A DNA stretch of 64,000 nt from Cellulomonas sp. ES6 (GCF_030053835.1 NZ_CP125655.1:1178001-1242000), one strand, 5' to 3'; counted from the first letter of the stretch, positions 7,143 to 15,740 are shown. The notes: generated by a model not told the origin, from the letters alone. Numbers and translations: made by a program.

Positions 7143-9869
7143 GTGACCATCACGACGAGCACCGACACCGCGGCCGCCATCGACCAGCTGGTCGCCGGCG
7201 CCACCAAGGCGCTGGCGGAGTACGCCCGCTTCACGCAGGAGGACGTCGACCGGCTGGTCAAGAAGGCCGCCGTCGCCGCGCTCGACCAGCACGGCCAGCT
7301 CGCCGAGCTGGCGGTCGAGGAGACCGGCCGCGGCGTCTTCGAGGACAAGGCCGTCAAGAACATCTTCGCCTGCGAGCACGTCACCAACTCGATGGCGTCG
7401 CTCAAGACCGTCGGCGTCATCAGCCGCGACGAGATCAACGGCATCACCGAGATCGCCGAGCCCGTCGGCGTCATCTGCGCGATGACCCCGGTGACCAACC
7501 CGACGTCCACCGCGATCTTCAAGTCGCTCATCGCGCTGAAGACCCGCAACCCGATCATCTTCGCGTTCCACCCGAACGCCCAGAGGTCCTCCGTCGCCGC
7601 GGCGCGGGTCGTGCGGGACGCGGCGATCGCCGCCGGCGCCCCCGAGAACTGCATCCAGTGGGTCGAGACCCCCTCGATGGAGGCCACCGGCCTGCTGATG
7701 AACCACCCCGGCGTCTCCACCATCCTGGCGACCGGCGGCAACGCGATGGTCCGCGCCGCGTACTCCTGCGGCAAGCCGGCCCTCGGCGTCGGCGCGGGCA
7801 ACGTCCCGGCCTACATCGAGAAGACCGCCAAGCTCAAGCGGGCCGTCAACGACGTGGTGCTGTCCAAGTCGTTCGACAACGGCATGATCTGCGCCTCCGA
7901 GCAGGCCGTCATCCTGGACGACGAGATCTACGACGCCGCGCTCGCGGAGTTCGCGGTCCTGCACGCCTACCGCGCCACCAAGAAGGAGAAGGCGCTCCTC
8001 GAGAAGTTCATCTTCGGGGTCGAGGCCAAGGGCAAGAACTGCGCCGACGCCAAGCTGAACCCGACCGTCGTCGGCAAGTCCCCGCAGTGGATCGCCGAGC
8101 AGGCCGGCTTCTCCGTCCCCGCCGAGACGTCGATCATCCTCGCCGAGGTCGGCTCCGTCGGCCCGAACGAGCCGCTGACGCGCGAGAAGCTCTGCCCCGT
8201 GCTCGCCGTGCTGCGCGCCACCTCCACCGAGCAGGGCATCCAGCTCGCCGAGCAGATGGTCGAGTTCGACGGCCTCGGCCACTCCGCCGCGATCCACACC
8301 CAGGACGAGGCGCTCACCGAGGAGTACGGCAACCGCGTCAAGGCGATCCGCGTCATCGCGAACGCCCCCTCGTCGCTCGGCGGCATCGGCGACATCTACA
8401 ACGCCTTCATCCCGTCGCTCACCCTCGGCTGCGGCTCCTACGGCCACAACTCGGTGTCGAACAACGTGTCGGCGATCAACCTCGTCAACGTCAAGCGCGT
8501 GGGTCGGAGGAACAACAACTTGCAGTGGTTCAAGGTCCCGGCCAAGACGTACTTCGAGCCGAACGCCATCCGCTACCTGACCGACATGGCCGACGTCGAG
8601 CGCGTCACGATCGTCACCGACGCCACGATGACCACCCTCGGGTTCGTCGACCGCGTCCTGGACGTCCTGAACCGCCGCGGCAACCACGTGTCGGTCCAGA
8701 TCATCGACCAGGTGGAGCCGGAGCCCAGCGTCAAGACGGTCCAGGCCGGCGCGGCGCAGATGCGGCACTTCCGCCCCGACACGATCATCGCGCTCGGCGG
8801 CGGCTCGCCGATGGACGCGGCCAAGGTCATGTGGCTGCTGTACGAGCACCCGGAGATCGTGTTCTCCGACCTCAAGCAGAAGTTCTTCGACGTCCGCAAG
8901 CGCGCCTTCAAGTTCCCGGTGCTCGGCGACCTGGCCAAGCTGGTCTGCATCCCGACCACCTCGGGCACCGGCGCGGAGGTCACGCCGTTCGCGGTCATCT
9001 CCGACCCCGACGCGGGCAAGAAGTACCCGCTGGCGGACTACGCGCTGACCCCGACGGTCGCGATCATCGACCCGGTCCTCACCTCGAAGATGCCGCGCTC
9101 GCTGGCCGCCGACTCCGGCTTCGACGCCCTGACCCACGCCACCGAGGCGTTCGTCGCGGTGTACGCCAACGACTTCACCGACGGCATGGCGCTGCAGGCG
9201 ATCCGCCTGATCTTCGACAACCTCGCGCAGTCCGTGAACGGCGACCCGGCCGACCCGGCCACCAAGGCCGCCCGCGAGAAGATGCACAACGCGGGCACCA
9301 TCGCCGGCATGGCGTTCGGCAACGCGTTCCTCGGCATCGTGCACGCGATGGCGCACGTCATCGGCTCGACGTTCCACCTGGTCCACGGCCGGACGAACGC
9401 CACGCTGCTGCCGCACGTCATCCGGTACAACGGCCAGATCCCGACCAAGCTCACGAGCTGGCCGAAGTACGAGCACTACGTCGCCCCGGAGCGGTTCCAG
9501 CAGATCGCCCAGATGCTGGGCCTGCCGGCCGAGACCCCGGAGCAGGGCGTGGAGTCCTACGCCCTGGCCATCGAGGCGCTGCGCGCGAAGGTCGGCATCC
9601 CGTCGTCCTTCCAGGCGCAGGGCGTCGACGAGCAGGACTTCCTGTCCCGGCTCGACGAGGTCGCGATGGGCGCGTACGAGGACCAGTGCGCGCCGGCGAA
9701 CCCCCGCATGCCGATGCGGGCGGACATGAAGGACATCATGACTGCGGCCTACTACGGCACCTCCGTCGCCGAGGTGCGTGGCCGCCGCGAGCAGCAGGGT
9801 GCGACGAGTGACGCGCCCGCCGGGGCGGGGGCCCCGGCCGAGGAGAGCGCCACGGTCGCCTCCTCCTGA
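7143..9869 (+). CDS. adhE: Bifunctional acetaldehyde-CoA/alcohol dehydrogenase
   Basis: The 908-residue protein is a full-length AdhE. The N-terminal half is a CoA-acylating aldehyde dehydrogenase with catalytic Cys250 in FDNGMICASEQ. The C-terminal half is an iron-dependent alcohol dehydrogenase with the NAD-binding GGGSPMDAAK motif and iron ligands Asp661, His665, His734 and His748, at the same spacing as in E. coli AdhE. It reduces acetyl-CoA to ethanol and recycles NADH during fermentation, or runs backwards to use acetaldehyde. AdhE normally assembles into cytosolic spirosome filaments. The GTG start at 7143 follows GGGAG about 7 nt upstream. The gene stands alone between strong terminators. 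Tandem DevR-like boxes and a Rex-like half-site upstream suggest control by oxygen or redox state. Confidence 0.96.
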   Translation: MTITTSTDTAAAIDQLVAGATKALAEYARFTQEDVDRLVKKAAVAALDQHGQLAELAVEETGRGVFEDKAVKNIFACEHVTNSMASLKTVGVISRDEINGITEIAEPVGVICAMTPVTNPTSTAIFKSLIALKTRNPIIFAFHPNAQRSSVAAARVVRDAAIAAGAPENCIQWVETPSMEATGLLMNHPGVSTILATGGNAMVRAAYSCGKPALGVGAGNVPAYIEKTAKLKRAVNDVVLSKSFDNGMICASEQAVILDDEIYDAALAEFAVLHAYRATKKEKALLEKFIFGVEAKGKNCADAKLNPTVVGKSPQWIAEQAGFSVPAETSIILAEVGSVGPNEPLTREKLCPVLAVLRATSTEQGIQLAEQMVEFDGLGHSAAIHTQDEALTEEYGNRVKAIRVIANAPSSLGGIGDIYNAFIPSLTLGCGSYGHNSVSNNVSAINLVNVKRVGRRNNNLQWFKVPAKTYFEPNAIRYLTDMADVERVTIVTDATMTTLGFVDRVLDVLNRRGNHVSVQIIDQVEPEPSVKTVQAGAAQMRHFRPDTIIALGGGSPMDAAKVMWLLYEHPEIVFSDLKQKFFDVRKRAFKFPVLGDLAKLVCIPTTSGTGAEVTPFAVISDPDAGKKYPLADYALTPTVAIIDPVLTSKMPRSLAADSGFDALTHATEAFVAVYANDFTDGMALQAIRLIFDNLAQSVNGDPADPATKAAREKMHNAGTIAGMAFGNAFLGIVHAMAHVIGSTFHLVHGRTNATLLPHVIRYNGQIPTKLTSWPKYEHYVAPERFQQIAQMLGLPAETPEQGVESYALAIEALRAKVGIPSSFQAQGVDEQDFLSRLDEVAMGAYEDQCAPANPRMPMRADMKDIMTAAYYGTSVAEVRGRREQQGATSDAPAGAGAPAEESATVASS

Positions 9870-9890
9870 CCCACGGTCAGGCTGCTCGCC

Positions 9891-9928
9891 GAGCGCCCCG
9901 CCCGCGATCGTCCGCGGGCGGGGCGCTC
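9891..9928 (+). terminator. Strong terminator after adhE
   Basis: A perfect 16-bp GC-rich stem (9891-9906 with 9913-9928) closes a 6-nt loop 22 bp after the adhE stop and is followed by a short pyrimidine stretch. Confidence 0.85.
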
Positions 9929-10018
9929 CTCTGCGTCCGGGCGGTCCCGGCGCCGCGGCTCCCAGCCGGGGGCCAGGCGCGCCTGGCACAATGACCGGTC
10001 CCCGACGAGGAGGCCCTC

Positions 10019-10519
10019 ATGACCACCCGCCGCCACCGCGCCGCCCTGGCCGCCCCGCTCGTGCTGGGCGCCCTCCTGCTCGGCGCGTGCTCCGAGGCGC
10101 AGGACGTCGCCTCGCAGGCGCAGTCCGCCGTCGACTCCGCGCGCGACGCCGCCGGCCGGATCGGCGAGCTCGCCGACGCCGCCCGCGAGCGCGTCGAGTC
10201 CGCCCGCTCCGCCGTCGACGACGCCCGCACCCGGCTGTCCGAGCTCGACGCCGGCGCCCGCGCCGCCGCGCAGGACGCCGTCGACCAGGCGAGCACCGCC
10301 GTGGACGACGCCACGACCGCGCTCGCCGACGCCCGCGAGCAGGGCTCCGCCGCCACGCAGGAGCAGCTCGACTCCGCCCGGTCCGCCCTCGACTCCGCGC
10401 GCAGCGCCCTCGACGGGGCGTCCACGCAGGTGGACGACGCGACCGCGGAGGCCCTGGACCGGCTCGCGCAGCAGGTCGAGGAGCTGAGCCGCCAGGTGGA
10501 GCAGACCGAGCAGGGCTGA
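10019..10519 (+). CDS. Putative coiled-coil lipoprotein
   Basis: The 166-residue protein has a twin-Arg-like basic N-terminus, a hydrophobic stretch and a clear lipobox (LLLGAC, Cys24), so it should be lipidated and anchored outside the membrane. The mature part is almost entirely Ala, Asp, Ser, Gln, Arg and Leu in heptad-like repeats (for example VDSARDAAGRIGELADAA), predicting long amphipathic helices similar to apolipoprotein or LEA-like repeats. No catalytic motif is visible and I do not recognise a named family. The ATG at 10019 follows a good GAGGAGG site at 10007-10013. It is monocistronic, with a terminator behind it. A spacer or surface-structural role is possible but unproven. Confidence 0.75.
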   Translation: MTTRRHRAALAAPLVLGALLLGACSEAQDVASQAQSAVDSARDAAGRIGELADAARERVESARSAVDDARTRLSELDAGARAAAQDAVDQASTAVDDATTALADAREQGSAATQEQLDSARSALDSARSALDGASTQVDDATAEALDRLAQQVEELSRQVEQTEQG

Positions 10520-10522
10520 GGC

Positions 10523-10548
10523 CCCGCGGGGGCGACGACCCCCGCGGG
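10523..10548 (+). terminator. Terminator after the lipoprotein gene
   Basis: A 10-bp perfect stem (10523-10532 with 10539-10548) with a 6-nt loop lies 4 bp after the stop codon. Confidence 0.75.
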
Positions 10549-10639
10549 CGAGGGGCGCCGCCGGCCGGCGCGCCCGACTCACCCGGGCGAAGGACCCTCG
10601 ACCCCTTCAGCCACGCGCCACCGTGCCGATGTCCCCGGT

Positions 10640-10762
10640 ATGAGCACGCACCACCCGCGCACCCGGACCCGGCACCACGTGCCGTGGTGGGTCGCGTGCG
10701 CGTGGGCGTCCCTGCTGCTGCTCGTGCTCGGCGGGCTCGCGGCGGCGTCCGGCTGGCTCTGA
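10640..10762 (+). CDS. Possible 40-residue single-pass membrane protein
   Basis: An ATG at 10640 opens a 40-codon frame with a His/Arg-rich N-terminus (MSTHHPRTRTRHH) and one hydrophobic segment (about residues 15-38, ending LAAASGWL). This is the layout of small actinobacterial membrane proteins. No clear ribosome binding site precedes it, and no family is recognised. It fills the gap between the lipoprotein terminator and the aminotransferase promoter. It may be real because the composition is biased toward a transmembrane helix, but chance cannot be excluded. Confidence 0.4.
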   Translation: MSTHHPRTRTRHHVPWWVACAWASLLLLVLGGLAAASGWL

Positions 10763-10829
10763 GGCGGCCGGCGCGCGGACGCACCGTCCCGCCCGGCGGT
10801 CGTCCCGGCGCCCCCGCCCCGACGCGGTC

Positions 10830-10835
10830 TACCCT
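10830..10835 (+). promoter_or_regulatory. -10 box of the aminotransferase gene
   Basis: TACCCT sits 29 bp before the ATG at 10865, leaving a short leader that contains a weak AGGAC ribosome binding site. Confidence 0.4.
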
Positions 10836-10864
10836 CCTGGCGTCCCCGAGCCGACAGGACCGCG

Positions 10865-12163
10865 ATGACCCCGCACCCGCACGACCCCGCACCCCGTCCC
10901 GGGCACCCCGCGCCTCCCGCCGGGCGCTGGCGGGCGACCGCCCGGGCGGCGGGGCTGCTCGGCGCGGACGGCGTCCCGAGGCCGACGATCTTCGCGGAGA
11001 TGTCCGCGCTGGCCGCGAGCACCGGTGCGCTCAACCTCGGCCAGGGGTTCCCCGACGTCGACGGCCCGGAGTCGGTGAAGCGAGCCGCGGCGGACGCCAT
11101 CGCCGCGGGGGTCAACCAGTACCCGCCCGGGCCGGGCACCCCGGAGCTGCGGCGCGCCGTGGCCGACCACCAGCGGCGGCACTACGGCCTGGACGTCGAC
11201 CCGGACACCGAGGTGCTCGTCACCACCGGCGCCACCGAGGCGGTCGCCGCGGCGCTGCTCGCGCTCACCGAGCCGGGCGACGAGGTGCTCACGCTCGAGC
11301 CGTTCTACGACTCCTACGCCGCGGTCATCGCGCTGGCCGGCGCCCGCCACACCACCGCGCCGCTCGTGGCCGGCCCCGACGGGTTCCGGCTGGACGCCGA
11401 CGCGCTGCGCGCCGCCGTCACCGACCGGACGCGCGTGATCCTGCTCAACACGCCGCACAACCCGACGGGCGCCGTCCTCACGCCCGCCGAGCTCGCGGTG
11501 GTCGCCGAGGTCGCCGAGCGCCACGACTGCCTCGTCGTGACCGACGAGGTCTACGAGCACCTCACCTACGACGACGCCCGGCACGTCCCGTTCGCGACGC
11601 TGCCCGGCGCCGCCGACCGCACGCTGACCGTCTCGTCGTCGGGCAAGACGTTCTCGTTCACCGGCTGGAAGATCGGCTGGGTCACGGGGCCGGCGCCGCT
11701 GGTGGACGCGGTGCGGGCGGTCAAGCAGTTCCTCACGTACGTGTCCGGGGCGCCGTTCCAGCCCGCCGTGGCGCACGCGCTGGCGCTCGAGACCACCGAC
11801 GGCCCCGACGCCGGCTGGGTCCGCGGGCTCGCGGCGTCCCTGGCCGCGCGCCGGGACCTGCTCGCCGCCGGGCTGACCGGGGCCGGGTTCGCAGTCGCCC
11901 GGCCGCAGGGCACGTACTTCGTGGTCGCCGACGCCGCCGCGCTGCTGGCCGGGCCGCTCGCCGGGTCGGGGATCCGCGACGCGGCGGGGCTGTGCCGCGC
12001 GCTCCCCGACCTCGCGGGCGTGGTCGGGGTGCCCGTCAGCGCGTTCACCCGGCCCGGGTCGGCCGCGGACGAGGCGCTGCGCACCGCGGTGCGGTTCACG
12101 TTCGTCAAGCAGGAGGCGGTGCTGGAGGAGGCCGTGCGGCGGCTGGCGCGGCTCGGCGCCTGA
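10865..12163 (+). CDS. Class I/II PLP-dependent aminotransferase
   Basis: The 432-residue cytosolic protein is a fold-type I aminotransferase. Visible family marks are LNLGQGFPD near residue 57, NQYPPGPGTPELR, the NTPHNPTG motif, DEVYEHL and the PLP lysine in SSSGKTFSFTGWKIGW. The closest named groups are methionine/kynurenine aminotransferases of the YbdL type and the actinobacterial succinyldiaminopimelate aminotransferase-like DapC group. It would move amino groups between an amino acid and 2-oxoglutarate. It is convergent with the efflux gene downstream (19-bp gap), so no operon partner helps decide the substrate. dapE at the far end of the window is too distant to support DapC. The start is ATG at 10865. 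Confidence 0.88.
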   Translation: MTPHPHDPAPRPGHPAPPAGRWRATARAAGLLGADGVPRPTIFAEMSALAASTGALNLGQGFPDVDGPESVKRAAADAIAAGVNQYPPGPGTPELRRAVADHQRRHYGLDVDPDTEVLVTTGATEAVAAALLALTEPGDEVLTLEPFYDSYAAVIALAGARHTTAPLVAGPDGFRLDADALRAAVTDRTRVILLNTPHNPTGAVLTPAELAVVAEVAERHDCLVVTDEVYEHLTYDDARHVPFATLPGAADRTLTVSSSGKTFSFTGWKIGWVTGPAPLVDAVRAVKQFLTYVSGAPFQPAVAHALALETTDGPDAGWVRGLAASLAARRDLLAAGLTGAGFAVARPQGTYFVVADAAALLAGPLAGSGIRDAAGLCRALPDLAGVVGVPVSAFTRPGSAADEALRTAVRFTFVKQEAVLEEAVRRLARLGA

Positions 12164-12182
12164 CCGCCGCCCGCCCGGGCGC

Positions 12183-13469
12183 TCAGTGCGCCGCGGTCCA
12201 CCCGCCGCGGCGGTAGGCCGGGGTCGCGAGCGCGAGCACCAGCAGCGCACCGGCCGCCGCGCCCGTCATCACGCTCGCCATCGCCACGGTGTCCTCCCCG
12301 AGCACGCCGACCAGCGGGCTCACCGCACCGGCGACGCCCGCCTGCAGCGACCCGATGAACGCCGCGGCCGTCCCCGCGCGCTCGCCGTGCCGGGACAGCG
12401 CGATCGCGGAGGCGTTCGGCGGCGTGAAGTTCACCAGCGACATGATGAGGAACAGCGCCACCAGCAGCGCCGGCAGCCCGCCGGCGCCCGTCAGCGCGAG
12501 CACCAGCAGCACCCCGGTGAGCGTCAGCGAGACGGGCAGCACCGCGCGGATGATCTGGATCGGGGCGTACCGGCGGACCAGCGCGGCGTTCACCTGCGCG
12601 CCGCCGACCAGGCCGACGCCGTTGACGGCGAACACCAGCGCGAACTGCCCGGCGCTCAGCCCGAACCCCTCGCGCAGCACGAACGGCGACCCGACCACGT
12701 AGCTCATGAGCACCGCCTGCCCGAGCCCGGGCAGCACCGCGAGCGCCACGAAGTGCCGGTCCCGCGCGAGCACCAGGTAGCCGCGCCACGCGCCCCCGGT
12801 GGACGCCAGCCTCCGCTCGGCCGGCAGCGTCTCGGGCAGGCGCCGCAGCACGACCACCCAGAGCACCGCGCCGTACACGGCCAGCGCGACGAACACGCCG
12901 CGCCACCCGAACTCGCCGGCGATCAGCCCGCCGACGCTCGGCGCGAACAGCGGCGCGACCCCGATGACGAGCATGAGCCGCGACAGCAGCCGGGACGCGT
13001 CCGGCCCGACGAACCGGTCGCGGATCACCGCCATCGCGACCACCGACGCCGACGCGTTGAAGAACCCCTGCAGGGTGCGCAGCGCGATCAGCGGGACGAT
13101 CGCCGGGGCGATCGCGCACAGCAGCGACGTCACGACGTGCAGCGCCACGCCGACGAGCACCGGCCGGCGCCGGCCGAAGCGGTCCGACAGCGGGCCGATC
13201 ACCAGCTGGCCGACGGCCCCGCCGATGAGCATCGACGTCATCGTGAGCTGGGCGGCCGCCGCGCTGGTCCCCAGGTCGCGGGCCACGTCGGGCAGCGACG
13301 GCAGGTAGATGTCGGTGGTGACGGCCGGCAGCGCGGTCATCACCCCGAGCAGGAGCACGTACTTGGCGCTCGGCCGGAACACGGGTGCGGCGGCGTCCCC
13401 GGCGGCGCCCGACGAGGCGGGCACGGGTGCCGGTGCGGGGCGCGGTGCGGGTGGCTCGCCGGTGCTCAT
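12183..13469 (-). CDS. MFS multidrug efflux transporter, Bcr/CflA family
   Basis: The 428-residue protein has twelve hydrophobic segments. It has the MFS motif A between helices 2 and 3 (GPLSDRFGRRRPVL) and the proton-antiport motif region in helix 5, and overall resembles the drug:H+ antiporter-1 (12-helix) Bcr/CflA subgroup. It should export small toxic compounds across the cytoplasmic membrane. The ATG at 13469 is chosen because the N-terminus is then a short cytosolic tail; a GTG at 13487 is also possible. A perfect palindrome 35 bp upstream may be the binding site of an unseen regulator. The gene is followed by a convergent aminotransferase gene. Confidence 0.87.
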   Translation of the reverse strand: MSTGEPPAPRPAPAPVPASSGAAGDAAAPVFRPSAKYVLLLGVMTALPAVTTDIYLPSLPDVARDLGTSAAAAQLTMTSMLIGGAVGQLVIGPLSDRFGRRRPVLVGVALHVVTSLLCAIAPAIVPLIALRTLQGFFNASASVVAMAVIRDRFVGPDASRLLSRLMLVIGVAPLFAPSVGGLIAGEFGWRGVFVALAVYGAVLWVVVLRRLPETLPAERRLASTGGAWRGYLVLARDRHFVALAVLPGLGQAVLMSYVVGSPFVLREGFGLSAGQFALVFAVNGVGLVGGAQVNAALVRRYAPIQIIRAVLPVSLTLTGVLLVLALTGAGGLPALLVALFLIMSLVNFTPPNASAIALSRHGERAGTAAAFIGSLQAGVAGAVSPLVGVLGEDTVAMASVMTGAAAGALLVLALATPAYRRGGWTAAH

Positions 13470-13503
13470 GTCCCCTGATCGTCGCACGCGGCGAGGCCGG
13501 GCG

Positions 13504-13515
13504 CGAATCGATTCG
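13504..13515. promoter_or_regulatory. 12-bp palindrome before the efflux gene
   Basis: CGAATCGATTCG is a perfect AT-rich palindrome in the promoter region of the efflux gene and could be an operator. No adjacent regulator gene exists to pair with it. Confidence 0.35.
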
Positions 13516-13568
13516 ATCCGCGCCCTCGCGGTCAGCGGCGCGCCGGCGCCGTCCCGGGCGGACGGGCG

Positions 13569-14717
13569 TCAGGCGGTGCGGACCCGCACCGGTGCCAGGG
13601 CGCCGATGCCCTCGAGCTCCCGCTCCGGCAGCGGCTCCAGCACGAGGCCCGGCACGTCGACGAGCAGCCGCGCGGTCGCCGGGTCGGTGAGCACCGTGCT
13701 CGGGTCCGCGACGTCCGTCAGGCGGGCGGCGATGTTCACCGACGGGCCGAACACGTCGCCGAACCGGGACAGCACCCGGCCCCACACCACGCCGACCCGC
13801 ACCGGGGTCACGCCCCGCGCGCCCTCGGCGAGCCCGCCGGCCCCCTTCTCCCGCTCGACGTCGAGCTCCCCGCCGAGCACCCGCGCGAGCTCCAGGGCGA
13901 CGCGCGCGCCGGTCCGCACGTCGTCCGCCACGAACAGCACCGCGTCCCCGATGGTCTTGACGACGCGGCCACCGCCCTGCGTCACGACGTCCCGGGCGAT
14001 GGTCTCGAACCGCTGCACGAAGTCCGACAGGTCGGTCGAGCCCAGCCCGGCCGTCCGGCGCGTGAACGACACCATGTCGGCGAACCCCACCGCCCGCGCG
14101 AGCGGCAGCGCCGCCGGGTCGCCGTCGCGCTCCTGCCCGGCCGCGAACTCCACCGCGTACCGCGACGCGATCGACGCCAGGTGCCGGCGGTAGGAGTGCA
14201 GGAGCTGCGCCTCCAGCACCGGCGCCAGCACCGGCAGCTCGTCCAGCACCGCCCGCCGCGCGGCCGGGTCGTCGAGCCCCCGGCGGGTCGCGACGTCCTC
14301 CACCAGCGCCTCGACCTGCCACAGCGCGAGCCGGTCGCTCGTGTGCCCGAGTGCGCGCGTCAGCGAGATCATCGTGCGGCCCGACACGAGCTCCTCGCGC
14401 AGCAGGGCCGCCGCGCTGCCCAGGGCCTCGGCGTCCCGCACCGTGAACGCGGCGTCGTCCGCGTCCGGGTGCGGCAGGCCGAGCGTCCGCCAGTACAGCC
14501 GCACCAGCTCGACGTCCACGCCGGCGCGCTCCGCCAGGTCCCGCATGCTCAGGGTGCGGGGGCCGCCGAGCAGCGCCGCGTCGAGGCGGGCACCGGCGGA
14601 CACGGGGGCGTCGTCGGGCCCCGGGGTGCCGGCGGCCGGAGTCGGGACGCCGGCGCTCTCCGGGGCGACGGGACGCGCCTCGTCGTCCTGGCGCGCGCTG
14701 CCCGTCCGGTCCGTCAC
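13569..14717 (-). CDS. Class III adenylate cyclase with N-terminal regulatory domain (Rv1264-like)
   Basis: The 382-residue soluble protein has a disordered N-terminus of about 55 residues, a helical regulatory domain (about 60-190) and a C-terminal class III cyclase domain. The cyclase keeps both metal aspartates, in GFADMVSFT and KTIGDAVLFV, plus the transition-state Asn/Arg in FGPSVNIAARL. It therefore looks active and should make cAMP from ATP as a homodimer. The layout matches M. tuberculosis Rv1264, whose N-terminal domain inhibits the enzyme in a pH-dependent way; pH sensing here is only by analogy. TAGGGT lies 7 nt before the GTG start, so the mRNA is likely leaderless. It is 15 bp from birA on the same strand. 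Confidence 0.88.
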   Translation of the reverse strand: MTDRTGSARQDDEARPVAPESAGVPTPAAGTPGPDDAPVSAGARLDAALLGGPRTLSMRDLAERAGVDVELVRLYWRTLGLPHPDADDAAFTVRDAEALGSAAALLREELVSGRTMISLTRALGHTSDRLALWQVEALVEDVATRRGLDDPAARRAVLDELPVLAPVLEAQLLHSYRRHLASIASRYAVEFAAGQERDGDPAALPLARAVGFADMVSFTRRTAGLGSTDLSDFVQRFETIARDVVTQGGGRVVKTIGDAVLFVADDVRTGARVALELARVLGGELDVEREKGAGGLAEGARGVTPVRVGVVWGRVLSRFGDVFGPSVNIAARLTDVADPSTVLTDPATARLLVDVPGLVLEPLPERELEGIGALAPVRVRTA

Positions 14718-14724
14718 ACCAGCG

Positions 14725-14730
14725 ACCCTA
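14725..14730 (-). promoter_or_regulatory. -10 box of leaderless cyclase gene
   Basis: TAGGGT on the minus strand sits 7 nt before the GTG at 14717 and overlaps the gap after the birA stop codon. Confidence 0.55.
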
Positions 14731-14732
14731 GT

Positions 14733-15599
14733 TCACGGCAGGTGCCCGCGGGTGGGCCGGACGTGACGCACGTCACCGGCGAGCAGCCGCCGCTCGGCGC
14801 CGTCCGCGCCCCGCAGCACGAGCGCGCCGTCGGGGTCGATCCGCACCGCCGTGCCCCGCGCCTGCGACCCGTCGGGCAGCGTCGCCCCCACCTCCGAGCC
14901 GAGCGTCCGGCACACCTGCGCGACCTCGGCGTCGAGCCCGGCCGCCCCGACGTCCCCGCCCGCCCGCCGCCAGCGCGCGAGGACCGCGCACACCTCGCGG
15001 ACCACGGCGACCAGCACGGCCGTGCGGTCCGCGGAGGGGGCGCCCGACAGCCGCAGCGACGTGGCGCTCGGCACCGGCAGCTCGGCGGCCGTCTGCGCGA
15101 CGTTGACCCCGATGCCGAGCACCACCGCGTCCCCCGCCGGCGTCGCCTCCGCGAGGATCCCGACCGCCTTGCGGTCCAGCCCCCAGCCGGGCAGCTCCTC
15201 GGCGCCGGACGACGCGGGCAGCAGCACGTCGTTCGGCCACTTCAGCGCCGCCGTCAGGCCCGTGGCCACGGACAGCCCGCGCACGACGCCCAGCCCCGCC
15301 AGCAGCGGCAGCCACCCCCACGACGCGCGCGGCACGCCCGGACGGACCGCCAGCGACATCGTCACCGCCGTGCCGGCCGGCGTGGTCCAGGTGTGGCCGC
15401 CCCGCCCGCGCCCGGCGCGCTGGTGCTCGGCGACCAGCAGGCCGCCGTCCGCCCACGCGGCGTCGGCCGCCAGTCGCGCGAGCAGCTCGGTGCTCGTCGA
15501 GCCGGCCTCCGCCACGACCGCGCACCGCCGCAGCGGCCCGCCCGGGCCCGCCAGCGCCGCCACTTCGTCCACCCGCAGGGGCCCGCGTCCGTCGTCCAC
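14733..15599 (-). CDS. birA: Biotin--[acetyl-CoA carboxylase] ligase
   Basis: The 288-residue enzyme has the biotin protein ligase catalytic core with the biotinyl-AMP loop (QRAGRGRGG), the HTWTTPAGTAVTMSLAVRP strand region and ALKWPNDVLLP, followed by the small C-terminal SH3-like domain. It lacks an N-terminal DNA-binding domain, so it is a monofunctional ligase and not a repressor. It activates biotin with ATP and attaches it to the carboxyl carrier lysine; the natural partner is the alpha subunit at 22.3-24.1 kb. It is divergent from the carboxylase beta gene across a 243-bp gap with a large dyad. Start is GTG at 15599, with GAGGAT 6 nt before it as a possible -10 box. Confidence 0.93.
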   Translation of the reverse strand: MDDGRGPLRVDEVAALAGPGGPLRRCAVVAEAGSTSTELLARLAADAAWADGGLLVAEHQRAGRGRGGHTWTTPAGTAVTMSLAVRPGVPRASWGWLPLLAGLGVVRGLSVATGLTAALKWPNDVLLPASSGAEELPGWGLDRKAVGILAEATPAGDAVVLGIGVNVAQTAAELPVPSATSLRLSGAPSADRTAVLVAVVREVCAVLARWRRAGGDVGAAGLDAEVAQVCRTLGSEVGATLPDGSQARGTAVRIDPDGALVLRGADGAERRLLAGDVRHVRPTRGHLP

Positions 15600-15605
15600 G
15601 CCCCC

Positions 15606-15611
15606 ATCCTC
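15606..15611 (-). promoter_or_regulatory. Possible -10 box of birA
   Basis: GAGGAT on the minus strand lies 6 nt before the GTG at 15599, which would give a leaderless transcript. It lacks the leading T of the other boxes. Confidence 0.3.
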
Positions 15612-15672
15612 GCGCCCCGCGCCGCGCCGCTCCCACGCCCGCCCACCCGCTCCGCCCCGCTCCCGCGCCCCG

Positions 15673-15740
15673 CGAGGTCGTCATCTGCGCCCGAGGTCGT
15701 CACGCCGGCCTGACGACCTCGGGCCGAGGTGACGACCTCG
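15673..15740. repeat. Dyad of four AGGTCGTCA copies between birA and accD5
   Basis: Two direct copies of AGGTCGTCA (15675-15683, 15694-15702) face two inverted copies (15711-15719, 15730-15738). Spacing is 19 bp within each pair, and the whole array is symmetric about 15706.5. The 30-bp arms match at most positions and enclose an 8-bp GC loop, so the DNA could form a cruciform or the RNA a long hairpin. It lies in a divergent promoter region, so it may be an operator for a dimer-of-dimers regulator or an intergenic repeat element. Confidence 0.7.

Noticed and set aside
6834..9989. A minus-strand open frame of about 1050 codons antisense to adhE
   Set aside because: Low-complexity composition and no recognisable domain; AdhE on the plus strand has every catalytic residue.
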